Source: Acidimicrobiia bacterium
GTDB lineage: Bacteria > Actinomycetota > Acidimicrobiia > UBA2766
NCBI GenBank assembly: GCA_020850945.1
Contig: JADZDR010000050.1
Span: 32,631-96,630 of the forward strand
DNA: 64,000 nucleotides
Reading direction: 5' to 3'
Below, piece by piece: positions 1 to 7,852 of the stretch (positions are counted from its first letter, which is position 1; every line of letters starts with the position of its first letter). Position numbers and translations under genes: made by a program. The notes beneath the pieces are model-generated. The model did not search any database. It was not told the DNA's origin and saw only the letters and a list, made by a program, of their open reading frames with translations.

Positions 1-28
1 ACGGCCTCGAATTACACATATGTTCTTC

Positions 29-57
29 TTGCCAAGCCGCGCACCCCGCGATAGAGT
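29..57 (+). promoter_or_regulatory. Sigma70-type promoter candidate
   Basis: TTGCCA at 29-34 and TAGAGT at 52-57 are separated by 17 bases, a good match to a housekeeping promoter. The predicted start (about 64) coincides with the first base of the 11-bp closing helix of the structured leader described next. Whether the transcript continues into the E2 gene at 388 cannot be told from sequence. Confidence 0.45.
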
Positions 58-63
58 GGATAA

Positions 64-387
64 GTACCCCGAACGGGCATGAAGCAGTTCGTCGAGGTCC
101 GGGCGAGCAGTCGGACGGATCTCCGAACAGCGGAAGGTCAGTTCGGGGTACGTCTTTTCTCCAGGTATCTGCGCAGGCAGAGACGGCTCTCCATCTCGCG
201 GCGCAACCGGAGTCCCACCTCCACCCGCATCGATCGGGCGGCCTCAAACACCTCGAGTTCTTACCCACGCCATCTTACCCACAGGCAGGGGGTGGTGGGC
301 GATGGCCTGGGCGCAGAGCCCGAACTGATCCGATACCTTTGCGGCACACCGACATGCCGCCCGTGGGGGGCGCACGAAAGGAGAGCA
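64..387 (+). ncRNA. Structured leader or small RNA upstream of the E2 gene
   Basis: No protein-coding gene is recognisable in this gap. Positions 64-74 and 141-151 are perfect 11-base inverted repeats (GTACCCCGAAC / GTTCGGGGTAC). They enclose two nested helices, 87-91 with 124-128 and 97-101 with 112-116, so the segment can fold as a rod of about 88 nt. It is followed by the T-rich TCTTTTCT. A second hairpin lies at 269-306 (GCCATC/GATGGC and CCCAC/GTGGG). It could be a terminated small RNA or the 5' leader of the E2 gene. It matches no RNA family I recognise; the SRP RNA tetraloop motif is absent. Confidence 0.35.
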
Positions 388-1755
388 GTGGCTCGACACG
401 AGATCACCATGCCCCAGTTGGGCGAGTCGGTCACCGAGGGCACGGTGACGCGCTGGCTCAAGCAGATCGGCGACCCCGTGGCCGAGGACGAGCTCCTATT
501 CGAAGTGTCCACCGACAAAGTCGACTCGGAAGTACCGTCGCCCGCCTCGGGGTACCTCGTCGAGATCCTCGTGCCTGAAGGTGAGACAGTCGACGTCGGT
601 AGACCCTTGTGCGTCGTTGGCGACAGCCCCGCCGAACCCGTCGCCGCAACTCCCGCCACCGAGCCCGGCGACGCAGCCCCACCGGAGCCACCTCCGCCGG
701 CAGCGCCACCCCCTCCGGCAGCGCCACCCCCTCCGGTGCCGGAGGTCCCTCCCCCCGCCGTGGTGACCCAACCCCCACCGCAGCCTCAACCCGTCGCCTC
801 ACCTGTGTCGTCTCCCGCCCGACCCGCGATGCAAGGCCAAGTCCTCTCTCCCGTCGTGCGCCGCCTCATAAGTGAGCACGGGCTCGACGCCGACGCGATA
901 CCGGGAACCGGCGAGGGGGGACGCATCACACGAAACGACGTCCTCGCTTTCATCGGGCACGAGCCCGCCGCCACCGCCCCTCCCGGCCCGGCACCAGCCC
1001 CCGCACCCGCACCCGCCCCGCCACCGGCCGCCGCTCCGAGCCCGGGGGACCAGGTCATCCCGTTCTCCAACATCCGGCGACGCACGGCCGAGCACATGGT
1101 GCGGTCGAAGGCGACGAGTGCGCATGCCCTCATGGCCTTCGAGATCGACTTCGAGGGGGTGGAGACGGCACGGGCGGCCGCACGTGAGGAGTGGCGCCGC
1201 ACGGAGGGCTTCGGCCTCACCTACCTGCCGTTCATAGCGCGGGCTGTGTGTGACGCGACGCGGGACTTTCCAATCGTGAACGCATCGGTCGACGGCGACA
1301 ACCTCGTCGTCCACGGCGCGTGCAACCTCGGGATCGCCGTCGATCTCGACTTCCAAGGCCTCGTCGTCCCGGTCGTGCGCGACGCCGGGACGAAGCGCCT
1401 CCGCCAGATAGCGCGTGAGATCCGTGACCTCGCCGAGCGGGCACGCTCGAAGCGGCTCTCCCCCGACGATCTGATCGGAGGAACGTTCACCCTCACGAAC
1501 GCCGGTCCCTACGGAACCTTCCTCACCGGCCCCATCATCAACCAGCCGCAGGTGGCCATCCTCTCGACCGACGGGGTGAAGAAGCGGCCTGTCGTGATCG
1601 AAGCCCCCCACGGGGACTCGATCGGCATCCACCACATGGCGAACCTCTGCCTCGTCTGGGACCACCGGGCCTTCGACGGGGCCTACGCCGCCGCATTCCT
1701 CCGGCACGTCAAGGAGACCGTCGAAACCCGCGACTGGCAGGCCGAGCTCGCCTGA
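388..1755 (+). CDS. sucB: 2-oxoacid dehydrogenase E2 (dihydrolipoamide acyltransferase)
   Basis: The 455-residue protein transfers an acyl group from lipoamide to CoA in a 2-oxoacid dehydrogenase complex. One lipoyl domain lies at the N-terminus (lipoyl Lys44 in STDKVDSE), then a long Pro/Ala linker. A peripheral subunit-binding domain begins near residue 152, followed by a second Pro/Ala linker and the catalytic domain ending in DHRAFDG (His426, Asp430). The GTG start at 388 was chosen because AAAGGAG lies just upstream and the protein then starts directly with the lipoyl domain. The frame is open back to 79, but that extension looks non-coding. The substrate is not certain: succinyltransferase (SucB) is most likely, and a branched-chain E2 is possible. 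Confidence 0.9.
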   Translation: MARHEITMPQLGESVTEGTVTRWLKQIGDPVAEDELLFEVSTDKVDSEVPSPASGYLVEILVPEGETVDVGRPLCVVGDSPAEPVAATPATEPGDAAPPEPPPPAAPPPPAAPPPPVPEVPPPAVVTQPPPQPQPVASPVSSPARPAMQGQVLSPVVRRLISEHGLDADAIPGTGEGGRITRNDVLAFIGHEPAATAPPGPAPAPAPAPAPPPAAAPSPGDQVIPFSNIRRRTAEHMVRSKATSAHALMAFEIDFEGVETARAAAREEWRRTEGFGLTYLPFIARAVCDATRDFPIVNASVDGDNLVVHGACNLGIAVDLDFQGLVVPVVRDAGTKRLRQIAREIRDLAERARSKRLSPDDLIGGTFTLTNAGPYGTFLTGPIINQPQVAILSTDGVKKRPVVIEAPHGDSIGIHHMANLCLVWDHRAFDGAYAAAFLRHVKETVETRDWQAELA

Positions 1756-1776
1756 GACGTCCGGCGCAACGGCGTG

Positions 1777-2355
1777 TCACTCCGAGATGATGCGCTCCGC
1801 GACCTTGCGCATGGTGAGCCGGGACCGCATCGCCTCCCGCTGGATACGACTGAACGCCTCCGTCTCGGAGACACCCTCGGTGTCCATGATCTTGCCCTTC
1901 GCGCGGTCGATGACCTTGCGGGACTCGAGGCGTTCGTTGAGGTCTTGGATCTCCGACTCGAGGGACTGCACTTCGGTGAAACGACCCAGCGCCACCTCGA
2001 TCGCGGGCACGAGGTCTCCCTTCTGGAAGGGTTTGACAACGTATGCGTACGCTCCGGCTTCCCGCGCGGTCTTGACGAGCTCGCGCTGGCTGAACGCCGT
2101 GAGAATGAGGACCGCCGACCAGCGGTGCGAGACGATCTCGCGGGCAGCGGTGAGTCCGTCCGTCCCCGGCATCTTGATGTCGAGGATCGTGAGGTCAGGC
2201 CGGAGCTCGTCGGCGAGACGCACGGCATCGTCCCCGTTGTCTGCCTCGGCGACGACGAGGTAGCCCTCCTCTTCGAGCATCTCACGCAGATCGAGGCGGA
2301 TGATCGCCTCGTCCTCGGCGATGAGCACGCGGGTGTCTTGTGGTTCAGCGGTCAT
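1777..2355 (-). CDS. pdtaR: ANTAR response regulator, PdtaR-like
   Basis: This 192-residue two-domain regulator has a CheY-like receiver (acidic pocket near Glu14/Asp15, phospho-acceptor Asp59 in LTILDIKMPG, Lys108 in YVVKPF). A short coiled linker leads to a C-terminal ANTAR RNA-binding domain (about residues 125-190). ANTAR proteins bind paired hairpins in nascent RNA and prevent termination; the family member in mycobacteria is paired with the kinase PdtaS. No kinase gene is adjacent here. It lies 10 bases downstream of the small coiled-coil gene at 2366-2644 and is probably co-transcribed with it. It converges on the E2 gene with a 21-base gap. Confidence 0.9.
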   Translation of the reverse strand: MTAEPQDTRVLIAEDEAIIRLDLREMLEEEGYLVVAEADNGDDAVRLADELRPDLTILDIKMPGTDGLTAAREIVSHRWSAVLILTAFSQRELVKTAREAGAYAYVVKPFQKGDLVPAIEVALGRFTEVQSLESEIQDLNERLESRKVIDRAKGKIMDTEGVSETEAFSRIQREAMRSRLTMRKVAERIISE

Positions 2356-2365
2356 TGGGCAGCCG

Positions 2366-2644
2366 TTATGTCAAGTCGTCCAGGTAGGCGTCACGTTGTG
2401 CACGCAAGGTGTCGAGCCGGCGGGTGACGCGGTCACGCTCTCGCACCATCGCCTCGTACATGCGTACTGCATCGTCGTGCTCGACGCGAGCCAGAGGCGA
2501 CTCGGTCACGAGGCTGTCGATGCGGGCAGCATCGACCTCGTGATCGAGTGCTCCGAGTTGGGCCTGCAGGGTGGCAAGCTCGTCCTCGGTGCGCCTGATC
2601 TTATCCGAGACGGACCTGAGGCGGCGCTCTGCGCGTCGTTTCAC
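2366..2644 (-). CDS. Small basic coiled-coil protein
   Basis: The 92-residue, highly charged protein is mostly heptad-like (ERRLRSVSDKIRRTEDELAT and onward), predicting one long helix or coiled coil. It has no membrane segment or cysteine. I do not recognise the family. The GTG start is supported by a TACACT box 8 bases upstream, and the stop is 10 bases before pdtaR, so the two probably form an operon. A role linked to PdtaR is only suggested by position. Confidence 0.65.
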   Translation of the reverse strand: MKRRAERRLRSVSDKIRRTEDELATLQAQLGALDHEVDAARIDSLVTESPLARVEHDDAVRMYEAMVRERDRVTRRLDTLRAQRDAYLDDLT

Positions 2645-2652
2645 GACCGTCG

Positions 2653-2658
2653 AGTGTA
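2653..2658 (-). promoter_or_regulatory. -10 box (TACACT), leaderless transcript
   Basis: TACACT on the minus strand ends 8 bases before the GTG of the coiled-coil gene, placing the transcription start at or next to the start codon. This spacing recurs at many starts in the window. Confidence 0.45.
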
Positions 2659-2722
2659 GGGAGCGAGCGGGGACTCCGAGAACGCGGCCGGAGTCGCGGC
2701 GGGTACGCTCTCACGGCAACAG

Positions 2723-2806
<84 letters not shown>

Positions 2807-3209
2807 CTCTCGCTGTCGCGTCATCTCGTCGGTTCGTGACCGTGGACGAGAACGGCCCGTCCTCGATGCCGACCACGACGACTCGGTCGGCGTCAGGATC
2901 GTAGACGTAGAGGTTTGGCATGCATCTCTAGCTCTAGCGCCACGCGTCTGCGGTCCTTCACGGCTGCGCGCAACCGCAGTGGCGGCACCAGCCCTGATCC
3001 TGGCGGGACTCGACATGGACACGGATCGGCGCTCCTGCCACGTCGTCGACACCGGTCACAGCCACATCGGCCGTCACCGACACGGGCGTGGATCCCCATT
3101 GGGGTCACACTCCACAGGGGCTCCGCAGGATCGACGGCATAGACACCACCGATTCTGTTGAGCCCCTGAACCGCGCCCGCGGACCCCCTACCCGCCTACC
3201 GCGCCCCGC
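2807..3209. other. Gene-free stretch
   Basis: About 400 bases between tRNA-Leu and the small minus-strand reading frame. The overlapping frames here have no recognisable protein character. The one that begins MPNLYVYDPDADR on the minus strand runs through the antisense of the tRNA and is an artefact. No strong hairpin was seen. Confidence 0.5.
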
Positions 3210-3392
3210 TCAGATCCGAAGCGCCGCTTTGAGCCGTGCCGCGTTGCCACCCGACGCGCGATACACCACGTAGTAGACCTCACCGGCGCTGTTCATCACC
3301 GGCCCAGCCTGTGGTTCATAACCGGCGGCCGCCGTAAGGATCTTGTCGACACGAGAGGCAGCAGGCTCGGTGCCTTCCAGCCGGGCACACAA
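3210..3392 (-). CDS. Possible small hypothetical protein
   Basis: A 60-residue frame starting at GTG 3392, 36 bases downstream of the secreted protein gene on the same strand. The C-terminal half (GEVYYVVYRASGGNAARLKA) looks protein-like, but there is no clear ribosome site. It could be the tail of a decayed gene rather than an independent gene. Family unknown. Confidence 0.3.
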   Translation of the reverse strand: MCARLEGTEPAASRVDKILTAAAGYEPQAGPVMNSAGEVYYVVYRASGGNAARLKAALRI

Positions 3393-3428
3393 CCGGCAGA
3401 TGCCGTCGGACGGGCTGGCGCCGGTCCG

Positions 3429-3791
3429 TCAGTACTGCCAGCTGCACGAGATGCCGTAGGGGTCGTTCGGGGTGATCGGTGTCGGACCCGTGGGGCGGCA
3501 GGGGATCGACTTGAGCTTGTTGGCCACGCACTTGAAGAAGTACTTGATCCCGTGCCCGAAGCAGTCGCCACGCTTCTTACCCTGCTGCACGGCCTCGGTG
3601 ATCTCGAGCATCGTGTCGAAAGGCACCTCGCCGTCAACGGTGACAAACAGATCGTGGCCTTCGGCGAAGACGTTCACCTCGACATCGCGAACTTCGACAT
3701 CGCGAGCTTCCTCGGCATACGCCCCGACCGGCGGCATGAACACCGTACAGGTGAGGACGGCAGCGGCCAGTGTGAGCAGTCTCGTACGCAT
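3429..3791 (-). CDS. Small secreted cysteine-containing protein
   Basis: The 120-residue protein has a clear signal peptide (MRTRLLTLAAAVLTCTVFMP, cleavage likely after VGAYA). The mature part opens with a repeated DVEV motif and carries four cysteines (CFGHGIKYFFKC, IPCRP and the C-terminal CSWQY), suggesting two disulfides. The start at 3791 follows AGGAGGA at good spacing; the frame is open 11 codons further upstream. The family is not recognised. It is divergent from another tiny exported protein at 4011. Confidence 0.6.
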   Translation of the reverse strand: MRTRLLTLAAAVLTCTVFMPPVGAYAEEARDVEVRDVEVNVFAEGHDLFVTVDGEVPFDTMLEITEAVQQGKKRGDCFGHGIKYFFKCVANKLKSIPCRPTGPTPITPNDPYGISCSWQY

Positions 3792-3955
3792 GAGGATCCT
3801 CCTGTTGTCGCGAATTCGGAGCACTCACTCCGTGAATGTCTAGGGAGCCCCGGTATCCGCAAACTGTCCCGAGGATTACCGGATCGGGAGCGCTGGAGAC
3901 CTTGAACCCGGACAGTCCGCGGCGGCAAGGACATCGCCCGGACAGGGCGAGGACA

Positions 3956-3984
3956 TTGACACATGTGATGATCAGCACCACAGT
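3956..3984 (+). promoter_or_regulatory. Promoter candidate for the 48-residue gene
   Basis: A perfect TTGACA (3956-3961) is followed after 17 bases by a weak -10 (CACAGT, 3979-3984). The predicted start is just before the AGGGGAGAGGG ribosome site of the gene at 4011. Confidence 0.35.
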
Positions 3985-4010
3985 GATCGGAACAGGGGAG
4001 AGGGCCTTCC

Positions 4011-4157
4011 ATGAAACGGTGCCGGACCGTCGCGCTCGCAGTGCTTCTGCTTGTCGCCACTGCCTCTGTTGCGACGTGGTTCACGTTCTTCGTACCTGCA
4101 GGTGGCGAAGGTCTCGACTTCGCGTGCAAGTCCAACGACGAGGTGTGGTTGCGGTAG
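4011..4157 (+). CDS. Tiny exported or membrane-anchored protein (48 residues)
   Basis: The frame starts at ATG 4011, a few bases after the purine-rich AGGGGAGAGGG, and ends at TAG 4157. After MKRCR comes a hydrophobic helix (residues 6-28, ending WFTFFVP), then a short polar tail with one cysteine (LDFACKSNDEVWLR). It could be a signal-anchored microprotein. Family and function are unknown. It sits 70 bases upstream of the MoaB-like gene. Confidence 0.45.
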   Translation: MKRCRTVALAVLLLVATASVATWFTFFVPAGGEGLDFACKSNDEVWLR

Positions 4158-4227
4158 CCTGCGCCTCCCTACCGGCCCGCCGTGCCACGACTCGACAGGT
4201 CATGGCGCACAGAACAGGGAGACGGGG

Positions 4228-4758
4228 TTGCCCGGCATCGACGAGACCATTGCGTTCCGGCCCGTTCGCATCGCCGTGCTCACGGTGTCGGACACCCGGA
4301 CGTTCGAGGACGACACGAGCGGCGCGACACTCGTCGAGCTCGCGGCGTCGGCCGGACACGAGATCGTCGACCGCAAGCTCGTGCGGGACGACAGATCCGA
4401 GATCAGAGCCGCCCTCGAAGGCTGGCTCGCGCGGCGTGACGTGGAGGTCGTCCTCACCACGGGCGGGACAGGCGTGACAGGACGCGACGTCACCCCCGAG
4501 GCCGTCCTCGACGTCGCCGACAAGCAACTGCCCGGCTTCGGTGAGATGTTCCGGTGGGTGAGCATGCAGAACATCGGCACTGCCACCATCCAGTCCCGCG
4601 CCCTCGGTGTCACCGCCCGCGGCAAGTACATCTTCGCTCTGCCCGGATCGACGGGGGCGTGCCGCGACGCCTGGACCGAGATCCTCGTCCACCAGCTCGA
4701 CATCCGCACACGTCCCTGCAACTTCGCCGAGCTCCTCCCCCGCCTCGACGAGATCTGA
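4228..4758 (+). CDS. moaB: MoaB/Mog family molybdenum cofactor protein
   Basis: The 176-residue protein belongs to the family that binds or adenylylates molybdopterin. It begins RIAVLTVSDTRTFEDDTSG and carries the diagnostic TTGGTGVTGRDVTPEA loop and a PGSTGACRDAW motif. The TTG start at 4228 was chosen for the preceding AGGGAGACGGGG and normal family length; the open frame to 4051 overlaps the 48-residue gene. Other Moco genes are not in the window. The Hsp70-like gene starts 61 bases downstream. Confidence 0.85.
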   Translation: MPGIDETIAFRPVRIAVLTVSDTRTFEDDTSGATLVELAASAGHEIVDRKLVRDDRSEIRAALEGWLARRDVEVVLTTGGTGVTGRDVTPEAVLDVADKQLPGFGEMFRWVSMQNIGTATIQSRALGVTARGKYIFALPGSTGACRDAWTEILVHQLDIRTRPCNFAELLPRLDEI

Positions 4759-4819
4759 CGCTATCGTCACGCCGACCGCCCGCGTGGCCGTGAGGGGAGA
4801 CCGGAGGCAGTCCGTCAAG

Positions 4820-6028
4820 ATGTCCCGACCTGTCGCCGTCGATCTCGGGGCCGCGTCGGTCCGCTCTGCGGTCCAGTTCGGCACGAGGACGGTCTTCCTC
4901 GCGATCGAACCACGGGGGACGGACGTACGTGCCCACCTCACGCGGGCGCTGCGTGCGGCCCGGGACCTCGGCCCAAAGGCCGAGAGCGGCCCCGAGGTCG
5001 TCGTCACGGTGCCGGGCTCGCTCGACCCCGCCGCCCGTGCTGCCCTCCGCTCCGAGATCGAGGCGGCCGGAGCCGTCATGCGGCGCGCTCTCGGACATGC
5101 GGCGGCGAGCGTCATCGCCCATGCGGTCACCCGCACCGAACCGCAACGTCTCCTCGTCGTCGACATCGGCAGCGGCTCGACCGATGTCGCCGTCGTCGAC
5201 GCCGATCGCGACACCGTCGAGGTGCGGGCGAGCACGGGTGACCCCGATCTCGGTGGTACCGGGGTCGACGCGGCGCTGGCAACGCATGTCGCCGCGCAGG
5301 CCGCAGCCGCGACCGGTGTCGACCTCGGCGCGTCCGAGGCGGGTGCGTCCCTCGCAAGACGCCTCGCTGCCGTGGCCAAGGTCGATCTCTCACACATGAC
5401 CGAGACCCGGATCCACCTCCCGGTCGTGCAGGACAGGCAGGTGGATCTGCTGGACATCGACGTCTCCCGGTCGGAGATCGAGGCGCTGGCAGGCGACCTG
5501 CTCGACCGGTGGGACCGGCTCGTCACACAGGTCATGCTCGAAGCCGGGACCGGACCCGCCGAGATCGACGAGGTGCTCGTCGTCGGCGCCGCGGGTCGCA
5601 TGCCCGGAATCAGGGCGATGCTCCGACGCCACGTGGACCGCCACGATGCCCTCACGCTCGCCGGTCCAGAACTGCCTGCCGCCGGCGCCGCCGTGCTCGC
5701 CGAAGCCCTCGCCGGTCACCGGCCCGAACCCACCGTGTTCGAGACCCTGGGCATGGCCATCTGCCTCGTCCACGCCGGGTCCACGCAACCGGTCCTTCCC
5801 TACGGCTCTCCCCTCCCCGCCCGGCGTGTCGTGAAGGTGGCGCTCGGGCCGGCAGAGGGGCGGGCGACGCTCCAGGCCGTACGTCCGGTCCGGGGCGAGA
5901 AGCCGCAGGTGCGCCGTCTCGTCGAGGTCGTGCTGCCGACGGGGCCGGGTCGCGGCCACGTACGTGTCGACGTCGATACGGACGGGTTCGTGGACGTGCA
6001 GGTATCGAGGGAGGACAGCGACCGATGA
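4820..6028 (+). CDS. Short, divergent Hsp70-like chaperone ATPase
   Basis: The 402-residue protein has the Hsp70/actin ATPase signatures in altered form: phosphate-1 VDLGAASV (7-14), phosphate-2 VDIGSGSTDVAV (114-125), GGTGVD (145-150) and adenosine motif VVGAAGRMPGI (254-264). DnaK is usually about 600 residues. Here the two phosphate loops are about 80 residues closer than in DnaK, implying loss of part of the N-terminal lobe. After the ATPase comes a beta-sandwich-like substrate domain (ETLGMAICLVHAG onward, 308-402) with no helical lid. It has an upstream GGAGG and overlaps grpE by ATGA. Co-occurrence with grpE, a J protein and a CbpM-like gene supports a chaperone role; the client is unknown. 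Confidence 0.8.
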   Translation: MSRPVAVDLGAASVRSAVQFGTRTVFLAIEPRGTDVRAHLTRALRAARDLGPKAESGPEVVVTVPGSLDPAARAALRSEIEAAGAVMRRALGHAAASVIAHAVTRTEPQRLLVVDIGSGSTDVAVVDADRDTVEVRASTGDPDLGGTGVDAALATHVAAQAAAATGVDLGASEAGASLARRLAAVAKVDLSHMTETRIHLPVVQDRQVDLLDIDVSRSEIEALAGDLLDRWDRLVTQVMLEAGTGPAEIDEVLVVGAAGRMPGIRAMLRRHVDRHDALTLAGPELPAAGAAVLAEALAGHRPEPTVFETLGMAICLVHAGSTQPVLPYGSPLPARRVVKVALGPAEGRATLQAVRPVRGEKPQVRRLVEVVLPTGPGRGHVRVDVDTDGFVDVQVSREDSDR

Positions 6029-6540
6029 CAGGGGTTCCCGAGCCGATTGCCCGCACCGAGGAAGTGGACGGGGCGGTTGGCTGTGAACAGCAACTCGAAG
6101 AGATGGAACGACGCTGGCGCCACACGGCGGCCGATCTCCAGAACGTGAAACGGCGCTACAGACAGGACTTCGAGCGGGAACGCGAGATGGAGAGGAGACG
6201 GGCGGCGGAGCTCTGGCTTCCCGTCGTGGACAGCCTCGAGCTCGCTCTCCGCCAGGTCCCCGGCCACTCGCAGCGCGATCCCGAGTCCGTGATCAGTGGT
6301 GTGGAAGCCACGCACCGCCAGGCTCTCGACGTCCTCGAGAACCTCGGTTATCCGCGGGACGCGGCGACGGGCATACCGTTCGACCCGACCCGACACGACG
6401 TCGTCGCGGTCGTACCCGACCCTGATCTTCCCGGCGGCACCGTCGTCGACGTGATCCGGCCCGGCTACGGCACTCCTGACCATCCGCTACGACCCGCCAG
6501 CGTCACCGTGGCCCAGGAGGCGACCCATGGCAGCGCCTGA
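6025..6540 (+). CDS. grpE: GrpE nucleotide exchange factor
   Basis: The 171-residue GrpE-family protein would drive ADP release from Hsp70. An N-terminal coiled coil ([20 protein letters not shown], followed by [13 protein letters not shown]) leads to the four-helix region [13 protein letters not shown] and the C-terminal beta domain ([26 protein letters not shown]). It overlaps the Hsp70-like stop by ATGA, and its own stop lies inside the J-protein gene, so translation is coupled. It presumably serves the short Hsp70 upstream, although a standard DnaK may exist elsewhere. Confidence 0.9.
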   Translation: MTGVPEPIARTEEVDGAVGCEQQLEEMERRWRHTAADLQNVKRRYRQDFEREREMERRRAAELWLPVVDSLELALRQVPGHSQRDPESVISGVEATHRQALDVLENLGYPRDAATGIPFDPTRHDVVAVVPDPDLPGGTVVDVIRPGYGTPDHPLRPASVTVAQEATHGSA

Positions 6541-7486
6541 CTACTACGAGACCCTGGGGGTTCCACGCGACGCGGACGCGAAGGCGATCCAGAAGGCCTA
6601 CCGGAAGCTCGCCCGCAAACTCCATCCCGACATGAACAAGGAGCCGGACGCCGAGGCACGCTTCAAGCAGGTGAACGAGGCGAACGAGGTCCTCTCCGAC
6701 CCGGACCGCCGCGCCAAGTACGACCGCCTCTTCCCCACCCTCGGCGAGGACTGGGACAAGGTCCCCGACGACTTCGATCCCTCGTCCTTCACCTACGCGG
6801 GGACACCGGGGGGCGATCCGTTCTCGGGAGGCGCGTACGTGAACGTCGGGGACGCCGAGGGCTTCCGCGACATGTTCGGCGACGCCGATCTCGACGATCT
6901 CCTCGGCGGCATGTTCGGCCGGCGGGGCCGTGCACGGGGGCCGGTGCGAGGCGCCGACCAACGCGCCGAGATCGAGATCGGTCTCGGCGAGGCCTACGAG
7001 GGGACGTCACGCCAGATCAGCCTGGCCGGCCCTGGCGGAGAGCGCACGTTCACGGCGAAGATCCCGAAAGGGGTGACCGACGGCCAGACGATCCGCCTCG
7101 CCGGGAAGGGCGGGGGCGGCCTCGCGGGTGGCCCCCCCGGCGACCTCCTCCTCCGAGTCCACGTGGAACCGGGGAAGGGATTCCGCGTGCACGGCCGCGA
7201 TGTCGAGACGTCCGTGCGCATCTCACCCTGGGAAGCGGCTCTCGGGGCCACGATCACGGTTCCCACACCCACGGGAAGCACCAAGGTCAAGGTGCCGCCC
7301 GGATCCAGCACCGGCAGACGCCTCAAACTCGCCGGGCGGGGGATTCCACGAACGGGCGGGAAGGCGGGCGACCTCTACGCCGCCCTCGAGATCACGGTCC
7401 CGGTGGAGCTCGACGACGCGCAGCGCAGCCTCTTCGAACAGCTCGCCGAGGCCTCACAGGACTTCGACCCGAGGAGTGCCGCATGA
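6527..7486 (+). CDS. cbpA: J-domain co-chaperone, CbpA type (no zinc finger)
   Basis: The 319-residue class B J protein stimulates Hsp70 ATPase and delivers clients. The J domain spans residues 4-70 with HPD at 33-35 and the usual [17 protein letters not shown] helix. A Gly/Asp/Phe linker follows (about 75-140, [17 protein letters not shown]). Two C-terminal client-binding domains ([37 protein letters not shown]) follow with no CxxCxGxG zinc motif. It overlaps grpE by 14 bases and the next gene by ATGA. Confidence 0.93.
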   Translation: MAAPDYYETLGVPRDADAKAIQKAYRKLARKLHPDMNKEPDAEARFKQVNEANEVLSDPDRRAKYDRLFPTLGEDWDKVPDDFDPSSFTYAGTPGGDPFSGGAYVNVGDAEGFRDMFGDADLDDLLGGMFGRRGRARGPVRGADQRAEIEIGLGEAYEGTSRQISLAGPGGERTFTAKIPKGVTDGQTIRLAGKGGGGLAGGPPGDLLLRVHVEPGKGFRVHGRDVETSVRISPWEAALGATITVPTPTGSTKVKVPPGSSTGRRLKLAGRGIPRTGGKAGDLYAALEITVPVELDDAQRSLFEQLAEASQDFDPRSAA

Positions 7487-7809
7487 CACAGGAGGATGCC
7501 CGACTCGCCGCCCCCGGCCTGGTTCTGGCCGAACGCCTCTCGCTGTCCGTGTTCTCTTCGCAGTGCGACCTCCATCCGGATCTCCTGCGACGGCTCGTGG
7601 ACCTCGGGCTCGTCGACCCCGCCGCCGAGGAGGGGGACGAGCTCTGGTTCACCCGCGAACAGCTCTCCGTCGTCGCCCGCGCGCAGCGCCTGCACGACGG
7701 CCTCTCCCTGAACTGGGTTGCCGTGGGCGTCGTGATGGAGCTCCTCGACCGCATCGAAGACCTCGAGGAGGAGGTGGACCGCCTCCGGCGGTCTACCGAG
7801 AGGGATTAG
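7483..7809 (+). CDS. cbpM: CbpM-like chaperone modulator (MerR fold)
   Basis: The 108-residue protein has a MerR-like helix-turn-helix N-terminus ([19 protein letters not shown], with [18 protein letters not shown]) and a C-terminal coiled coil ([17 protein letters not shown]). In E. coli, CbpM follows cbpA and inhibits its J domain. Position and size here fit CbpM better than HspR, which has longer DNA-binding wings, but a regulator role is possible. It is translationally coupled to the J protein. Confidence 0.75.
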   Translation: MTQEDARLAAPGLVLAERLSLSVFSSQCDLHPDLLRRLVDLGLVDPAAEEGDELWFTREQLSVVARAQRLHDGLSLNWVAVGVVMELLDRIEDLEEEVDRLRRSTERD

Positions 7810-7852
7810 GCGAGGCACGGGTGCTGTCGGCTGACCGCGTAGCGGCCCGGGC

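Noticed and set aside
64..151. Bacterial SRP RNA
   Set aside because: The rod shape fits, but the conserved GGAA tetraloop and the asymmetric loop sequence are absent.
79..387. N-terminal extension of the E2 gene from ATG 79
   Set aside because: The added 103 residues are Arg/Ser-rich with no domain character; the lipoyl domain and AAAGGAG ribosome site place the start at 388.
4081..5655. 524-residue minus-strand frame opposite moaB and the Hsp70-like gene
   Set aside because: Antisense shadow in GC-rich DNA; the plus-strand genes have clear family motifs.
7483..7809. HspR heat-shock repressor
   Set aside because: The MerR-like fold could fit, but the short length, C-terminal coiled coil and position directly after a CbpA-type gene match CbpM better.
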